DNA of 64,000 nucleotides from Caballeronia jiangsuensis (GCA_000648925.1 JFHF01000023.1:48185-112184); one strand, 5' to 3'; positions 32,888 to 42,255 are shown, counted from the first letter of the stretch. Numbers and translations are program-made. The notes: generated by a model from the letters alone, not told the origin.

Positions 32888-34719
32888 GCCGTCACCGTTT
32901 CCATCGACTGCATGCGCGCGAGATCGTCGGCGCTGTGATGGCACAGAATCTCCGCGCCCGATGGCAAGGTCTTCCGCGCAGGCGGCGTCACATTGCATTT
33001 GCCGTCGATACGCGCCGCGCAACGCGAACGGAAGCTGCACAGTTCGCGCACATCGCTTTCCGGACCGAGCACGGGCAACGCACCGAGCGCCATCGCGCGG
33101 CGCGAATCGAGCCAGCCGGGACGCAGCGCGGGCACCGAATCGACGAGCAGGCCCGTGTAAGGGTGATACGGCGGATGCGAAAGCGCATCGCGCTGGCCCG
33201 CTTCGACGCATTGGCCCGCGTAGAGCACGATCACTTCGTCGCAGATGGCGCGCACCGTCGAGATGTCGTGGCTGATGAACATGTACGACACGTTCAGCTC
33301 GCGGCGCAGTTCGGCAAGCAGATCGAGGATCGCCGCACCGACGACCGTATCGAGCGCCGACGTCACTTCATCGCAGAGAATGAGCTCGGGTTTCGCGGCG
33401 AGCGCACGCGCAAGATTCACGCGCTGCTTCTGTCCACCCGACAAGCCGCCTGGCTGACGCTTCGCGATCGACGCGGGCAGCTTCACCAGATCGAGCAGTT
33501 CGAGCATGCGCTTTTGCGCGGGCGCGCCGCGCAGGCCGTGATAGAAATTCATCGGCCGCGCGAGGATATCGGCGATGGTGCGGCTCGGGTTCAGCGCGGT
33601 ATCGGCGTTCTGAAACACGATCTGCACGCGACGATATTGCTCCAGCGTGCGCTCCGACAACTTCGCGGGCAAGGGCTTGCCGTCGAGCAGCACCTCGCCA
33701 TGCGCGCGATCGACGAGACCCGCTATCACGCGCGCGAGGGTCGTCTTGCCCGAACCCGATTCGCCGATCACGCCGAGCGTACAGCCGCGCTCGATCTTCA
33801 GGCTCACATCGTCGAGCACGCGCACGGCGGGCACGCCGTTCGCATCGATGCGGCCATAGCCCGCGCTCAGGTTGCGTATTTCGAGCAGCGGGACGTCGCG
33901 CGCTTCGTCGGGCATCGTGAGTTCCGCTTCGGGGCGGCGCGTCGCGGCGAGCAGTTGACGCGTGTATTCGTCGACGGGCGCATCGAGCACCTGCGCGGTC
34001 GTGCCGTTCTCGCGCACGCGTCCGCCGTTCAATACGACGATGCGGTCAGCCATCTGCGCGACGACCGCGAGATCGTGCGACACGTACACGGCGGTCGTGC
34101 CCAGTTCGCGCACCACGCCCTTGAAAGCGGCGAGCACTTCGATCTGCGTGGTCACGTCGAGCGCGGTGGTCGGTTCGTCGAACACGACGACGGCGGGATC
34201 GGTGATCAGCGCCATCGCGGCCATGAGCCGCTGCAACTGACCGCCCGACACCTGATGCGGATAACGATCGCCGATGGTCTCGGGATTCGGCAACGCCAGC
34301 GACCGGAACAGACCGACCGCTTTTTCACGCGCGGCTGCGGCCGTAATCAGCTTGTGCAGCAGCGCGGGCTCGGTGACCTGATCCATGATCGTGCGCGCCG
34401 GATTGAAGCCCGCCGATGCGCTCTGCGCGACATAAGCGACCGTGCGTGAACGCAATGCGCGACGGCCTCTGGCATCGAGCGACAGGACATCCGTATCGCC
34501 GATCTTCACCGAGCCGCCCGCAATCGCGCATCCGCCGCGCGCATAGCCGAGCAGCGCGAGCGCGATGGTCGTCTTGCCCGAACCCGACTCGCCGATCAGC
34601 GCGAGCACTTCGCCCTTCTTCACCGTGAAATCGACACCCTTCACGATCTCGACGACCGGATCGGGCGCGACGCCTGCAATCACGCGCAGGCCTTTCACTT
34701 CGATCATGTTGGTAGTCAC
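32884..34719 (-). CDS. Fused DppD-DppF double ABC ATPase
   Basis: A 611-residue protein holding two complete ATPase domains. The first (about 1-265) has ALIGESGSGKTT, HQVSGGQLQRLMAAMAL and VVVFDEPTTALD. The second (about 280-600) has GVIGESGSGKTT, GLSGGQKQRVNLARAL and ILCDEVTSALD, and ends in the oligopeptide-type cysteine region (CSFRSRCAARIDGKC), as in DppD/F. The two normally separate ATPases are fused. The GTG at 34719 overlaps the DppC stop (GTGA); an ATG four codons on is the alternative. Powers the peptide/nickel-type importer of this operon. Confidence 0.9.
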   Translation of the reverse strand: MTTNMIEVKGLRVIAGVAPDPVVEIVKGVDFTVKKGEVLALIGESGSGKTTIALALLGYARGGCAIAGGSVKIGDTDVLSLDARGRRALRSRTVAYVAQSASAGFNPARTIMDQVTEPALLHKLITAAAAREKAVGLFRSLALPNPETIGDRYPHQVSGGQLQRLMAAMALITDPAVVVFDEPTTALDVTTQIEVLAAFKGVVRELGTTAVYVSHDLAVVAQMADRIVVLNGGRVRENGTTAQVLDAPVDEYTRQLLAATRRPEAELTMPDEARDVPLLEIRNLSAGYGRIDANGVPAVRVLDDVSLKIERGCTLGVIGESGSGKTTLARVIAGLVDRAHGEVLLDGKPLPAKLSERTLEQYRRVQIVFQNADTALNPSRTIADILARPMNFYHGLRGAPAQKRMLELLDLVKLPASIAKRQPGGLSGGQKQRVNLARALAAKPELILCDEVTSALDTVVGAAILDLLAELRRELNVSYMFISHDISTVRAICDEVIVLYAGQCVEAGQRDALSHPPYHPYTGLLVDSVPALRPGWLDSRRAMALGALPVLGPESDVRELCSFRSRCAARIDGKCNVTPPARKTLPSGAEILCHHSADDLARMQSMETVTA

Positions 34720-35648
34720 TGTGCGCCTCCATGCGAACGCGCGCCATGACGACGCAAGCTGTCGATGAGCAGATTCACGCCGACGGTGAGTGTCGCGATC
34801 GCCACCGCGGGCATCAGCACCGCGGGCGCGCCCTCCGAAAGCCCGCCGATGTTCTCGCGCACGAGCGAGCCCCAGTCCGCGTTCGGCGGCTGCACGCCGA
34901 GGCCGAGGAAGCTCAGGCCCGAGAGCAGCAGCACGATGAACACGAAGCGCAGGCCGAAGTCCGCGAGCATCGGATGAATCATGTTGGGCAGCACTTCCAC
35001 GCGCGCGATATAGAAGAGCTTCTCGCCGCGCGCCTTCGCCACCTGCACGTATTCGAGCGTCATGATGTTCACCGCGAGCGAGCGCGAAATGCGGAACGCG
35101 CCGGGGATGTAGGCGAGCGCGGCGACCATCATCAGCATCGGGATGGATGAGCCGAACGCCGCGATCACGACGAGCGCGAGAATCTTGCTCGGGATCGAGA
35201 TGAGCGCATCGAAGAGGCGGCTCAGCACTTCATCGACCCAGCGCCCCGACACGGCGGCAATGAGGCCGAAGAACGTGCCGATGACGCTCGCCGCCACCGT
35301 CGATGCGAGCGCGAGGCCCACCGTGTATTGCGTGCCGTAGAGAATGCGGCTCAGCATGTCGCGGCCGAGATAGTCGGTGCCGAGCAGATGCGCCGGGCTA
35401 TACGAGCCGAAGACTTCCGTCGACGTGAACGCGCCGCCTTTATACGGCGCGATGACAGGCCCGACGAACGCGACCGCGAGCCAGAACACGACGATGAAGA
35501 GACCGATCAGCCCCAGCACGGAAAAGCGATCGACGAGGCGCTTCAACGCACCGCGCTTGACGACGACGGGCGCCTGTTCCTGCGGCGCGTCGGCGGGAGG
35601 CTGCTCGTATAGCATGGTCGTGGCGTGAGAAGAGACGTTCCGGTTCAT
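34716..35648 (-). CDS. DppC-type ABC permease
   Basis: A 310-residue permease. It has an N-terminal cytoplasmic tail, a first helix (VLGLIGLFIVVFWLAVAFVGP), then the DppC hallmark HLLGTDYLGRDMLSRILYGTQYT and the EAA-like loop EYVQVAKARGEKLFYIARVEVLPNMIHPM. LSFLGLGVQPPNADWGSLV is characteristic. The start at 35648 overlaps dppB by 4 bp. The longer frame upstream of this start is a shadow of dppB. Confidence 0.9.
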   Translation of the reverse strand: MNRNVSSHATTMLYEQPPADAPQEQAPVVVKRGALKRLVDRFSVLGLIGLFIVVFWLAVAFVGPVIAPYKGGAFTSTEVFGSYSPAHLLGTDYLGRDMLSRILYGTQYTVGLALASTVAASVIGTFFGLIAAVSGRWVDEVLSRLFDALISIPSKILALVVIAAFGSSIPMLMMVAALAYIPGAFRISRSLAVNIMTLEYVQVAKARGEKLFYIARVEVLPNMIHPMLADFGLRFVFIVLLLSGLSFLGLGVQPPNADWGSLVRENIGGLSEGAPAVLMPAVAIATLTVGVNLLIDSLRRHGARSHGGAQ

Positions 35649-36601
35649 CGTTGACGCAGCCTCGGGTTGGAGACGATCTGGGCCAGATCGGCAATGAGCA
35701 CGAGCGCGAGATAGGCCGCGCAGAAAACCATCACGCAGCCCTGCACGAGCGGCATGTCGCGATTGGTGACGGCATCGACCATCAGGCTCGCGAGACCGGG
35801 ATAGTTGAAGATCGATTCGACGATCACCACGCCGCCGAACAGATACGACAGCGAGAGCGCGACCGCATTGGCAATGGGTCCGATGGTGTTCGGCAACACA
35901 TGCCGCAGGACGACACGCATGGGCGTCGCGCCCTTCAGCAAGGCCATTTCCACATACGACGCGTTCAACTGATCGAGCACCGCCGCGCGCGTCATGCGCG
36001 CCATCTGCGCGACGATCACGCAACAGAGCGTCATCACCGGCATCGCATAGGTTCGCAATAGCCCGCCGAACGACGATACATCCGACAGATACGACAGCGC
36101 GGGCAGCCAGCGCAGCTTCACCGCGAAGATCAGCACCGCGATGGTCGCGACGAGAAACTCGGGCACGGCGACGGTCGAGAGCGTGAGCACGTTGAGCACG
36201 CGATCGACGAGCGAGCCGCGATACATCGCCGATGCAATGCCGATCACGAGCGCGAGCGGCACCGACACGAGAGCGGTCAATCCGGCAAGCACGAGCGAAT
36301 TCGGCAGACGCGTCGCGATCAGTTCGCTGACCGGCAGATTGTTCGACAGCGACGTGCCGAAGTTGCCGGTCACCACATGCACGAGCCATTGCAGATAGCG
36401 CGTGACCGCGGGTTGGTCGAGGCCGAACTGATGCCGCAGCGCCGTCACCTGCTCGGGCGTCGCCGCCTGACCGAGCGCCTGCTGCGCGGCATCGCCCGGC
36501 AACAGGCCGGTGATGCCGAACACCACCATCGACACGATGAACAGCGTGAGCACCGCGAGGCCGAGGCGCGCGGCGACGAGTCGTTGCGCATGAACTTTCA
36601 T
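35645..36601 (-). CDS. DppB-type ABC permease
   Basis: A 318-residue permease with about six helices. The family N-terminus GLAVLTLFIVSMVVFGITGLLPGD is followed by LRHQFGLDQPAVTRYLQWL and NFGTSL. The EAA loop is YVEMALLKGATPMRVVLRHVLPNTIGPI, with a conserved FNYPGLASLMVDAV near the end. It begins 79 bp after the binding-protein stop, beyond a stem-loop, and overlaps dppC by 4 bp. Confidence 0.9.
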   Translation of the reverse strand: MKVHAQRLVAARLGLAVLTLFIVSMVVFGITGLLPGDAAQQALGQAATPEQVTALRHQFGLDQPAVTRYLQWLVHVVTGNFGTSLSNNLPVSELIATRLPNSLVLAGLTALVSVPLALVIGIASAMYRGSLVDRVLNVLTLSTVAVPEFLVATIAVLIFAVKLRWLPALSYLSDVSSFGGLLRTYAMPVMTLCCVIVAQMARMTRAAVLDQLNASYVEMALLKGATPMRVVLRHVLPNTIGPIANAVALSLSYLFGGVVIVESIFNYPGLASLMVDAVTNRDMPLVQGCVMVFCAAYLALVLIADLAQIVSNPRLRQR

Positions 36602-36632
36602 CGGATATCGCCTCTCGTTGAAGGGTTGACTT

Positions 36633-36662
36633 CGCGCGCCGCAACTTCGAAGACGGCGCGCG
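36633..36662 (-). terminator. Stem-loop between the binding-protein and permease genes
   Basis: The 9-bp arms CGCGCGCCG (36633-36641) and CGGCGCGCG (36654-36662) enclose a 12-base loop that itself contains CTTCGAAG-like symmetry. No T-run follows. It lies 18 bp after the binding-protein stop. Such hairpins usually protect the highly translated binding-protein mRNA and reduce permease expression rather than ending transcription. Confidence 0.55.
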
Positions 36663-36680
36663 TCCGGCGTTACACCATGT

Positions 36681-38303
36681 TCATGCTTCGAGCCACACGT
36701 TCTCCGCGAACATCCAGCCCATCAGACCCGCGAGCGGAATGCCGCCGAGACCCTTGAGCTTCGTGGTGTGCGCATCGAGCGAGCTCTGGAACATCGGAAT
36801 GCCGATGCCGCCGTCCGTATGCACGAGCTCCTGCATGTCGCCGTAGATCTTCTTGCGCTTCGCGTCGTCCGGTTCGCCACGCGCGGCGACGAGCATCTGG
36901 TCGAACTGCGTGCTCTTCCAGTTCGCTTCGTTCCACGGGGCGTCGGACTTGAAGAACTGCGTGAAGATCACGTCCGCGCTCGGGCGCGCATTGATATTGC
37001 CGAAGCCGAGCGGATGCTTCATCCAGTGGTTCGACCAATAGCCGTCGGACGGCACGCGCACCACTTGCAGATTGATGCCGGCCTGCGGCGCGACCTGCTG
37101 CATCAGCACGGCCATTTCGACGGAGCCTTCCGCCGCCGGCGATGCGTACAGTTGAATCGGCGCGTTGCCGAGCTTCGCCTTCTGGAAATGGAACTTCGCC
37201 TTGTCGGGATCGAACGCGCGTTGCGGCAGGCCCGACATGTAGTACTTGTTGCTCGGATCGATCGGCTGATCGTTGCCGATCGCGCCATAGCCGCGGAAGA
37301 TCGTCTTGCGCATCTGCTCGCGGTCCATCAGGTACGTCATGCCGCGACGGAAGTCCGCGTTGCCCGTGATGCCGCCGTCATCGCGCATGATGAGGTCGGT
37401 GTACTGGCCCGTCTTCGTTTCCAGCACCGCGAAGCCCTGCGTGCCCTTGATGCGCTCGGTCGAACGCGCGCTCACCGCGTTGATGAGCTGCACGTCGCCG
37501 GACATGAGCGCGTTCACACGCGCGGGCTCGTCGGCGATGCCGATGAGTTCCACTTCATCCAGATGCGGCATGCCCGGCTTCCAGTACTTCTCGTTGCGCA
37601 CGCCAACGGTACGCACGCCCGGCGCGAACTCCTTCACCTTGAACGGGCCCGTGCCGATGGCCGTCTTGAAGTCCGTCGTGCCGTCCTTGATGATGAGGAA
37701 ATGCGAGTCCGCGAGAATCACCGGCAGGTCCGCGTTCGCGCCCGTCAGCGTGATGGTCAGTTCGTTCGGGCCGGTCGCCTTGATTTCCTTGAACTGATCG
37801 GCGAGCGTCTTCGCCTTCGAGCCGACCGCCGGGTCCTTATGGCGCATCAGCGAATAGATGACGTCCTGCGGCGCGAGCGATTTGCCGTCGTGGAACTGCA
37901 CGCCGCTGCGAAGCTTCACGACCCACACGGTCGCGTCTTTCGTTTCGAGCGATTCGGCGAGCGCCATCTTCGCGCCGAGGTGATTGTCGAGTTCGGTCAG
38001 GCCGCTATAGAACATGAACGCGCGGGCGTAATCGGTGCCGAGCGCGCCCTTGGCGGGATCGAGCGTATCGGCGGCCGACGACGACTGCGTCGCCACGCGA
38101 ATGCGTCCGCCCTGCTTCGGCTTGGCCTGCGCGAAAGCCGCGCCGCTCGCGCTGAGAAGCCCCGCGCCCGTCACGGACAGCAGCCCGCCCGCGGCCATCG
38201 CGCGAAGGACGTTGCGCCGCGACGCGCCACGGCGCGTCAGTTCTTCGAGCCGTTTGCCGGCATCGGCATGGGCAAGTGCTTCAGGCGATGTGTCGATGCT
38301 CAT
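36681..38303 (-). CDS. Family-5 (DppA/OppA) ABC periplasmic binding protein, Tat-type signal
   Basis: A 540-residue binding protein. The N-terminus holds a twin-arginine-like motif (ASRRNVLRAM), then a hydrophobic stretch and cleavage near AAFAQA. The mature part begins GGRIRVATQSSS. FHDGKSLAPQDVIYSLMRHKDP is the family-5 signature. Ligands in the family are peptides, nickel-chelates, opines and similar. It is followed by its own permeases and fused ATPase. The protein at 43195-44772 is a clear paralogue lacking permeases and may feed the same channel. Confidence 0.9.
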   Translation of the reverse strand: MSIDTSPEALAHADAGKRLEELTRRGASRRNVLRAMAAGGLLSVTGAGLLSASGAAFAQAKPKQGGRIRVATQSSSAADTLDPAKGALGTDYARAFMFYSGLTELDNHLGAKMALAESLETKDATVWVVKLRSGVQFHDGKSLAPQDVIYSLMRHKDPAVGSKAKTLADQFKEIKATGPNELTITLTGANADLPVILADSHFLIIKDGTTDFKTAIGTGPFKVKEFAPGVRTVGVRNEKYWKPGMPHLDEVELIGIADEPARVNALMSGDVQLINAVSARSTERIKGTQGFAVLETKTGQYTDLIMRDDGGITGNADFRRGMTYLMDREQMRKTIFRGYGAIGNDQPIDPSNKYYMSGLPQRAFDPDKAKFHFQKAKLGNAPIQLYASPAAEGSVEMAVLMQQVAPQAGINLQVVRVPSDGYWSNHWMKHPLGFGNINARPSADVIFTQFFKSDAPWNEANWKSTQFDQMLVAARGEPDDAKRKKIYGDMQELVHTDGGIGIPMFQSSLDAHTTKLKGLGGIPLAGLMGWMFAENVWLEA

Positions 38304-38382
38304 GAACTTCTCCGCGATAGGGGCTGTGAATGTCCGGCGGCTTGCTTATTGGATGTAGACCGCCTTTGTTTGCTTCGATGCT

Positions 38383-39663
38383 TCAATAGAACACGTCTTT
38401 GATCGAGTAATACGCGCCGACGAGCGGCAAGAACCAGGGCTTGCCCGTATGGCCCGGAATCGCGGGCCAGTCGAAATCGCGCCACGGATTCGCATCGGCG
38501 TTGCCGTTCATCACGTCGGCCATGATCTGGCCCATGTGCGTCGACATCTGCGTGCCGTGGCCGCTGTAGCCCATCGAGAAATAGATGCCGTCGTGCTGGC
38601 CCGCGCGCGGCAGACGATCCGCGGTGATATCGACGAGACCGCCCCAGCAATAGTCGATGCCCACGTTGGCCAGGCTCGGGAAGATCGACGCGAGATTCGC
38701 CTGCAGAATGCGTCCGCTCTTCGCATCCGATGGACGCTCGGACGCGGTGAACCGTGCGCGCCCGCCGAGCAGCAGACGCGCATCGGGCGTGACGCGAAAA
38801 TAGTTGTGCATCAGGCGGCTCGTCGTGTACGAGCGCCGGTTCGGCAGCAGTTCTTGCAGCCGATCCTCGGGCAACGGCTCGGTCACGATGATGAACGAAC
38901 CGACAGGCGCGAGCCTGCGCCGATACCACGAGAACGGGCCATGCTTCGAAGGGCCCGTCGCGATCAGCACCTGCTTCGCGTGCAAGGTGCCGCGCTTCGA
39001 ATCGATGCGATACCCGGAACCTTCCTTCGTGATCGCGGTGACTTCGGCGTGCTCATAGAGACGCGCGCCTTGCTTCACTGCTGCTTTTGCAAGTCCGTCG
39101 GCGAACTTGCCCATATGCATCTGCCCGCCATGACGTTGCAGCAGGCCGCCATGAAAGGCATCGGATTGCACTTCGTTGCGGACCTGCTCGCGATCGAGCA
39201 GATCGATGTCGGGATCGACTTCACGCCGGATGAGTTCGGCGGTCTTCGCGATATGTTCGAGATGATGCGGCTTCGCGGCGAGCTTGAGCTTGCCCGAAGC
39301 GAGGTAGTCGCAATCGATGTTCTCTTCGCGGATCAGACGCTCGACCGTCTCCACCGCCGCCGCATACGCGCGATAACAGCCTTGCGCGCGCTCGACGCCG
39401 AGTTGCGCGCGCAGCGCCGCATAGTCCTGCGCGACGCCCGTGTTGCACTGACCGCCGTTACGCCCCGACGCGCCGCCGCCCATGCGCCCGGCATCGAGCA
39501 CGACGACGCTCGCGCCGCGTCTGCCCAGCGCGAGCGCCGCCGACAAACCCGTGAACCCGCCGCCGATCACGGCGACATCGGCCTGGCCGTCCGCCGGGCC
39601 TTCGCACGTCGAGATCATCGCGGGCGCGGTGTCGAGCCAGTAGGAGTCGAGTTTCATCGGCAT
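38383..39663 (-). CDS. PuuB/OrdL-like FAD-dependent amine oxidoreductase
   Basis: A 426-residue DAO-family flavoprotein. Rossmann motif ADVAVIGGGFTGLSAALALGRRG at about residues 28-50; GASGRNGGQCNTG is the PuuB-type motif. C-terminal contacts are RAGQHDGIYFSMGYSGHGTQ. Distantly paralogous to 25474-26814. It would oxidise an amine taken up by the adjacent importer. Two starts 6 bp apart (39663, 39657) are possible. It follows the HAD gene by 22 bp, repeating the HAD/flavoprotein pairing seen at 25474-27524. Confidence 0.86.
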   Translation of the reverse strand: MPMKLDSYWLDTAPAMISTCEGPADGQADVAVIGGGFTGLSAALALGRRGASVVVLDAGRMGGGASGRNGGQCNTGVAQDYAALRAQLGVERAQGCYRAYAAAVETVERLIREENIDCDYLASGKLKLAAKPHHLEHIAKTAELIRREVDPDIDLLDREQVRNEVQSDAFHGGLLQRHGGQMHMGKFADGLAKAAVKQGARLYEHAEVTAITKEGSGYRIDSKRGTLHAKQVLIATGPSKHGPFSWYRRRLAPVGSFIIVTEPLPEDRLQELLPNRRSYTTSRLMHNYFRVTPDARLLLGGRARFTASERPSDAKSGRILQANLASIFPSLANVGIDYCWGGLVDITADRLPRAGQHDGIYFSMGYSGHGTQMSTHMGQIMADVMNGNADANPWRDFDWPAIPGHTGKPWFLPLVGAYYSIKDVFY

Positions 39664-39685
39664 TGCTCGCGTGAAGTGGCTTGTT

Positions 39686-40354
39686 TTACAGACCGAGTTG
39701 CGTGGCGAGATCGCCGATGGTGTCCACTTCGTAATACTCGTAGTACGGCGTGCCCGGCTCATGGCCGCGCTTCACGAACGCCTTGTGCTTGATGCCCATG
39801 TCGTGCGCGGTCATCAGGTCGTAACGCAGGCTCGACGACACGTGCAGCACGTCTTCCGGATTGCAGTTCAACTGGTCGAACATGTATTCGAAGCCCTGCA
39901 TGCGCGGCTTGTACGACTGCGCCTGCTGCGCCGTGAACACGCGATGGAACGGCGCGCCGAGCTTGTCGACGTTGCTCTGGATCTGATCGTTCGATGCGTT
40001 CGACAGAATCACGAGCTTGTACTTCGTGGCAAGCCGCGAAAGGCCTTCCGGTACGTCCGGATGCGGACCCCACGTCGGCACGGCGAGGTAATACTTTTCG
40101 GCTTCGGCTTCGTTGAATTCGACGTTCATGCGCTCGCATGCGCGGCGCACCGAGTGGACGATCACGTCGCGATACGGCTTCCACGCGCCGAGCACTTCGT
40201 CGCGGCGATAGCCCGCGAAGAACTTGACGAATTGCTCGAGGTCGTCGCCCTGCAGACGGTCGGCGTACATCTCGCGGGCCATATCGGCCATGCGGAATTT
40301 CGTCAGCGTGCCGTAGCAGTCGAACGTGATGTACTTCGGCTCGAAATCGATCAT
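39686..40354 (-). CDS. HAD hydrolase of the haloacid-dehalogenase-type-II group
   Basis: A 222-residue HAD protein. Nucleophile motif FDCYGTLTKF, motif II LVILSNASND, motif III SYKPRMQGFEY, and the last motif VSSSLRYDLMTAHDMG. The sequence resembles L-2-haloacid dehalogenases more than its paralogue at 26811, but the Asn and Trp of SSNxWD are missing, so dehalogenation is doubtful. First gene of the ten-gene operon. The ATG at 40354 has AGGA about 12 bases upstream. Another possibility is hydrolysis of a phosphorylated or activated intermediate. Confidence 0.8.
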   Translation of the reverse strand: MIDFEPKYITFDCYGTLTKFRMADMAREMYADRLQGDDLEQFVKFFAGYRRDEVLGAWKPYRDVIVHSVRRACERMNVEFNEAEAEKYYLAVPTWGPHPDVPEGLSRLATKYKLVILSNASNDQIQSNVDKLGAPFHRVFTAQQAQSYKPRMQGFEYMFDQLNCNPEDVLHVSSSLRYDLMTAHDMGIKHKAFVKRGHEPGTPYYEYYEVDTIGDLATQLGL

Positions 40355-40562
40355 GGTGTCAGTCCTGTCGTGTGATGAACCCGTCCGGGAGTTCAGTGGT
40401 GAAAACAAGCAACAGCGATGTGTTGAGGAAAATTTAAACAGTGCAAAAATGACTGAGGGCGTCGAATGCGTGCCTCGCGGCGATACAAGTCATGCGTTTT
40501 GAGGCATCGCCGCAGCAGAAAATGCGGCGTTGTTTTCGCACGATCGTGCGTCTTGCGTGCGC
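40355..40562. other. 208-bp intergenic region with interleaved inverted repeats
   Basis: It separates the aldehyde dehydrogenase stop from the start of the ten-gene operon, both on the minus strand. Two inverted pairs interleave: TGCCTC (40471-40476) with GAGGCA (40501-40506), and GCGGCGAT (40477-40484) with ATCGCCGC (40506-40513). A 14-bp perfect palindrome CGCACGATCGTGCG lies near 40540. The operon promoter must be here, probably in the AT-rich stretch around 40400-40450, but no hexamer pair is convincing. Confidence 0.45.
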
Positions 40563-42041
40563 CTATCCTTCCGTATCGATCAGCACGCTCTTGAAGCGCA
40601 GATTCGCTTCATAAGCCTGCCGCCCGAGATCCTTGCCGATACCCGAGCGCTTGTAGCCGCCCGTCGGCAGCACGAAGTCGCTCGTGCGGCCATAGCGGTT
40701 CACCCATACGGTGCCCGCTTCGATGCCGCGCACCATCCGCAGCGCCCGGCCGATATCCGCCGTATGCACGCCCGCGGCGAGGCCGTATTCCGGATGCGCC
40801 GCGAGTTCGAGCGCTTCTTCTTCCGTGTCGAAAGACTGCACGGTGAGCACGGGGCCGAAGATTTCGCTGCGCACGGCGTCGTTGTCCTGCGTGACATCGC
40901 ACAGCAGGGTCGGCGAATAGAACGCGCCGGGCGTCGCCGCATCCGCGCGCTTGCCGCCGCAACGCAAGCTCGCGCCGCCCGCGATGCCGCGCTGAACGAT
41001 CGCATCGATGCGCTGCGCCTGCGGCTCGGAGATGATCGGCGGCAAGGTCGTGCCCGCTGCCCATGTCGCGCCCGCCCTGAGTTCGCCGAAAGCCTGCGCG
41101 ATGCGATCGGTCAGTTCGCCGGCGATTGCGCGCTGCACGAGCAGCCGCGAACCCGCGACGCACACTTGTCCGGCGTTGCCCGTGATCGAACCCGCGATGC
41201 GCCGCGCCACTTCATCGATGCGCGGGGCATCGGCGAACACGATCTGCGGGCTCTTGCCGCCCAGTTCCAGCGTGACCGGCTTCGTGCCGGATTCCGCGCA
41301 CGCGGCCATGATCGCGGCGCCGGTGCGCGTCGATCCGGTGAAGGTCACCTTGCCGATGCGCGGATGACGCACGAGCGCGTCGCCGGTCGTGCGGCCATCG
41401 CCCTGAACGACGTTGAAGATGCCCGGCGGCACGCCCGCTTCCAGCGCAAGTTCGGCGAGACGCAGCGCGGAAAACGGCGTCATCTCCGAAGGCTTCAGAA
41501 CCACCGCGTTGCCCGCCGCGAGCGCGGGCGCGGTCTTCCATATGCCCATCACGAGCGGAAAATTCCACGGTGCGATTGCGCCGATCACGCCGTACGGCTC
41601 GGCGATCGTCATGCCCAGATGCCGGTGATCGGTCGCCGCGACATCGCCGCCGATCTTGTCGGCGAACTCCGCATAGAAGCGGATGCTTTCGGCGGTGAAC
41701 GGCACGTCCCAGTTGTACGCATCGCGCACCGGGCGCGTCGAGCCGAGCGCTTCGAGCGGCGCGAGATTGGCTGCATCGGCGGCGACGAGATCGGCGAACC
41801 GGCGCAGCACCCGCGCACGTTCGCGTGGCGCGCGGCGTGCCCAGTCGCTCTGCCTGAACGCGCTGTAGGCGTTCTGCACGGCGTAGTCGATCATCGCTTC
41901 ATCGGCGACAGGCACCGATGCATACGCGACGCCATCCGACGGCCGCGCGACCTCGATACGCGACGCGCCCGCATCGATCAATTCGCCGCCGATGAAATGC
42001 CCGCTCCTGATGACGATGCTGGCAGGATCGAACCGGTCCAT
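40563..42041 (-). CDS. NAD-dependent aldehyde dehydrogenase (PuuC/BetB-like)
   Basis: A 492-residue aldehyde dehydrogenase. Motifs: IAPWNFPLVMGIWKTAPALAAGNAVVLKPSEMTP, general base in LELGGKSP, catalytic cysteine in GNAGQVCVAGSR, and SEIFGPVLTV. The ATG at 42041 was chosen with GGAGGAGG about 10 bases in front; an upstream ATG at 42077 lacks one. It may finish oxidation of aldehydes released by the nearby PuuB-like oxidase or demethylase. Its own promoter may use the perfect TTGACA on the minus strand within the element at 42219-42255. Confidence 0.86.
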   Translation of the reverse strand: MDRFDPASIVIRSGHFIGGELIDAGASRIEVARPSDGVAYASVPVADEAMIDYAVQNAYSAFRQSDWARRAPRERARVLRRFADLVAADAANLAPLEALGSTRPVRDAYNWDVPFTAESIRFYAEFADKIGGDVAATDHRHLGMTIAEPYGVIGAIAPWNFPLVMGIWKTAPALAAGNAVVLKPSEMTPFSALRLAELALEAGVPPGIFNVVQGDGRTTGDALVRHPRIGKVTFTGSTRTGAAIMAACAESGTKPVTLELGGKSPQIVFADAPRIDEVARRIAGSITGNAGQVCVAGSRLLVQRAIAGELTDRIAQAFGELRAGATWAAGTTLPPIISEPQAQRIDAIVQRGIAGGASLRCGGKRADAATPGAFYSPTLLCDVTQDNDAVRSEIFGPVLTVQSFDTEEEALELAAHPEYGLAAGVHTADIGRALRMVRGIEAGTVWVNRYGRTSDFVLPTGGYKRSGIGKDLGRQAYEANLRFKSVLIDTEG

Positions 42042-42218
42042 ATGCGTGAGTCCTCCTCCGTGATGCTGCGTTGACATGGCTTCATCGTAGGTCCGGAGCG
42101 CCGGCATATTTCGCCGACAAAATTGCCGATTCAGCACAGCACGCGCGTTCTTGCGGCGATAACTCGCGGTTTTGCGTTGCACCACATGCACGGCCCCATG
42201 CACCGCGCGGGACAGGAA

Positions 42219-42255
42219 GATCGTCCTAGCCAGGCGCGCTGCGCGGTGTCAAAGT
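42219..42255 (+). promoter_or_regulatory. Conserved element upstream of the second GNAT gene
   Basis: GATCGTCCTA (42219-42228) and GTGTCAAAGT (42246-42255) repeat the blocks found at 10729-10766 with nearly the same spacing. Several bases around the blocks also match (GGCGCGC or GCGCGCC between them, CGG after). It ends 33 bp before the GNAT start and lies 178 bp upstream of the divergent aldehyde dehydrogenase gene. Shared by two paralogous genes 31 kb apart, so likely functional. Confidence 0.45.

Noticed and set aside
30948..33275. 775-codon plus-strand open frame
   Set aside because: It is antisense to three well-supported genes, has Arg/Ala-rich composition and no domain. High-GC shadow.
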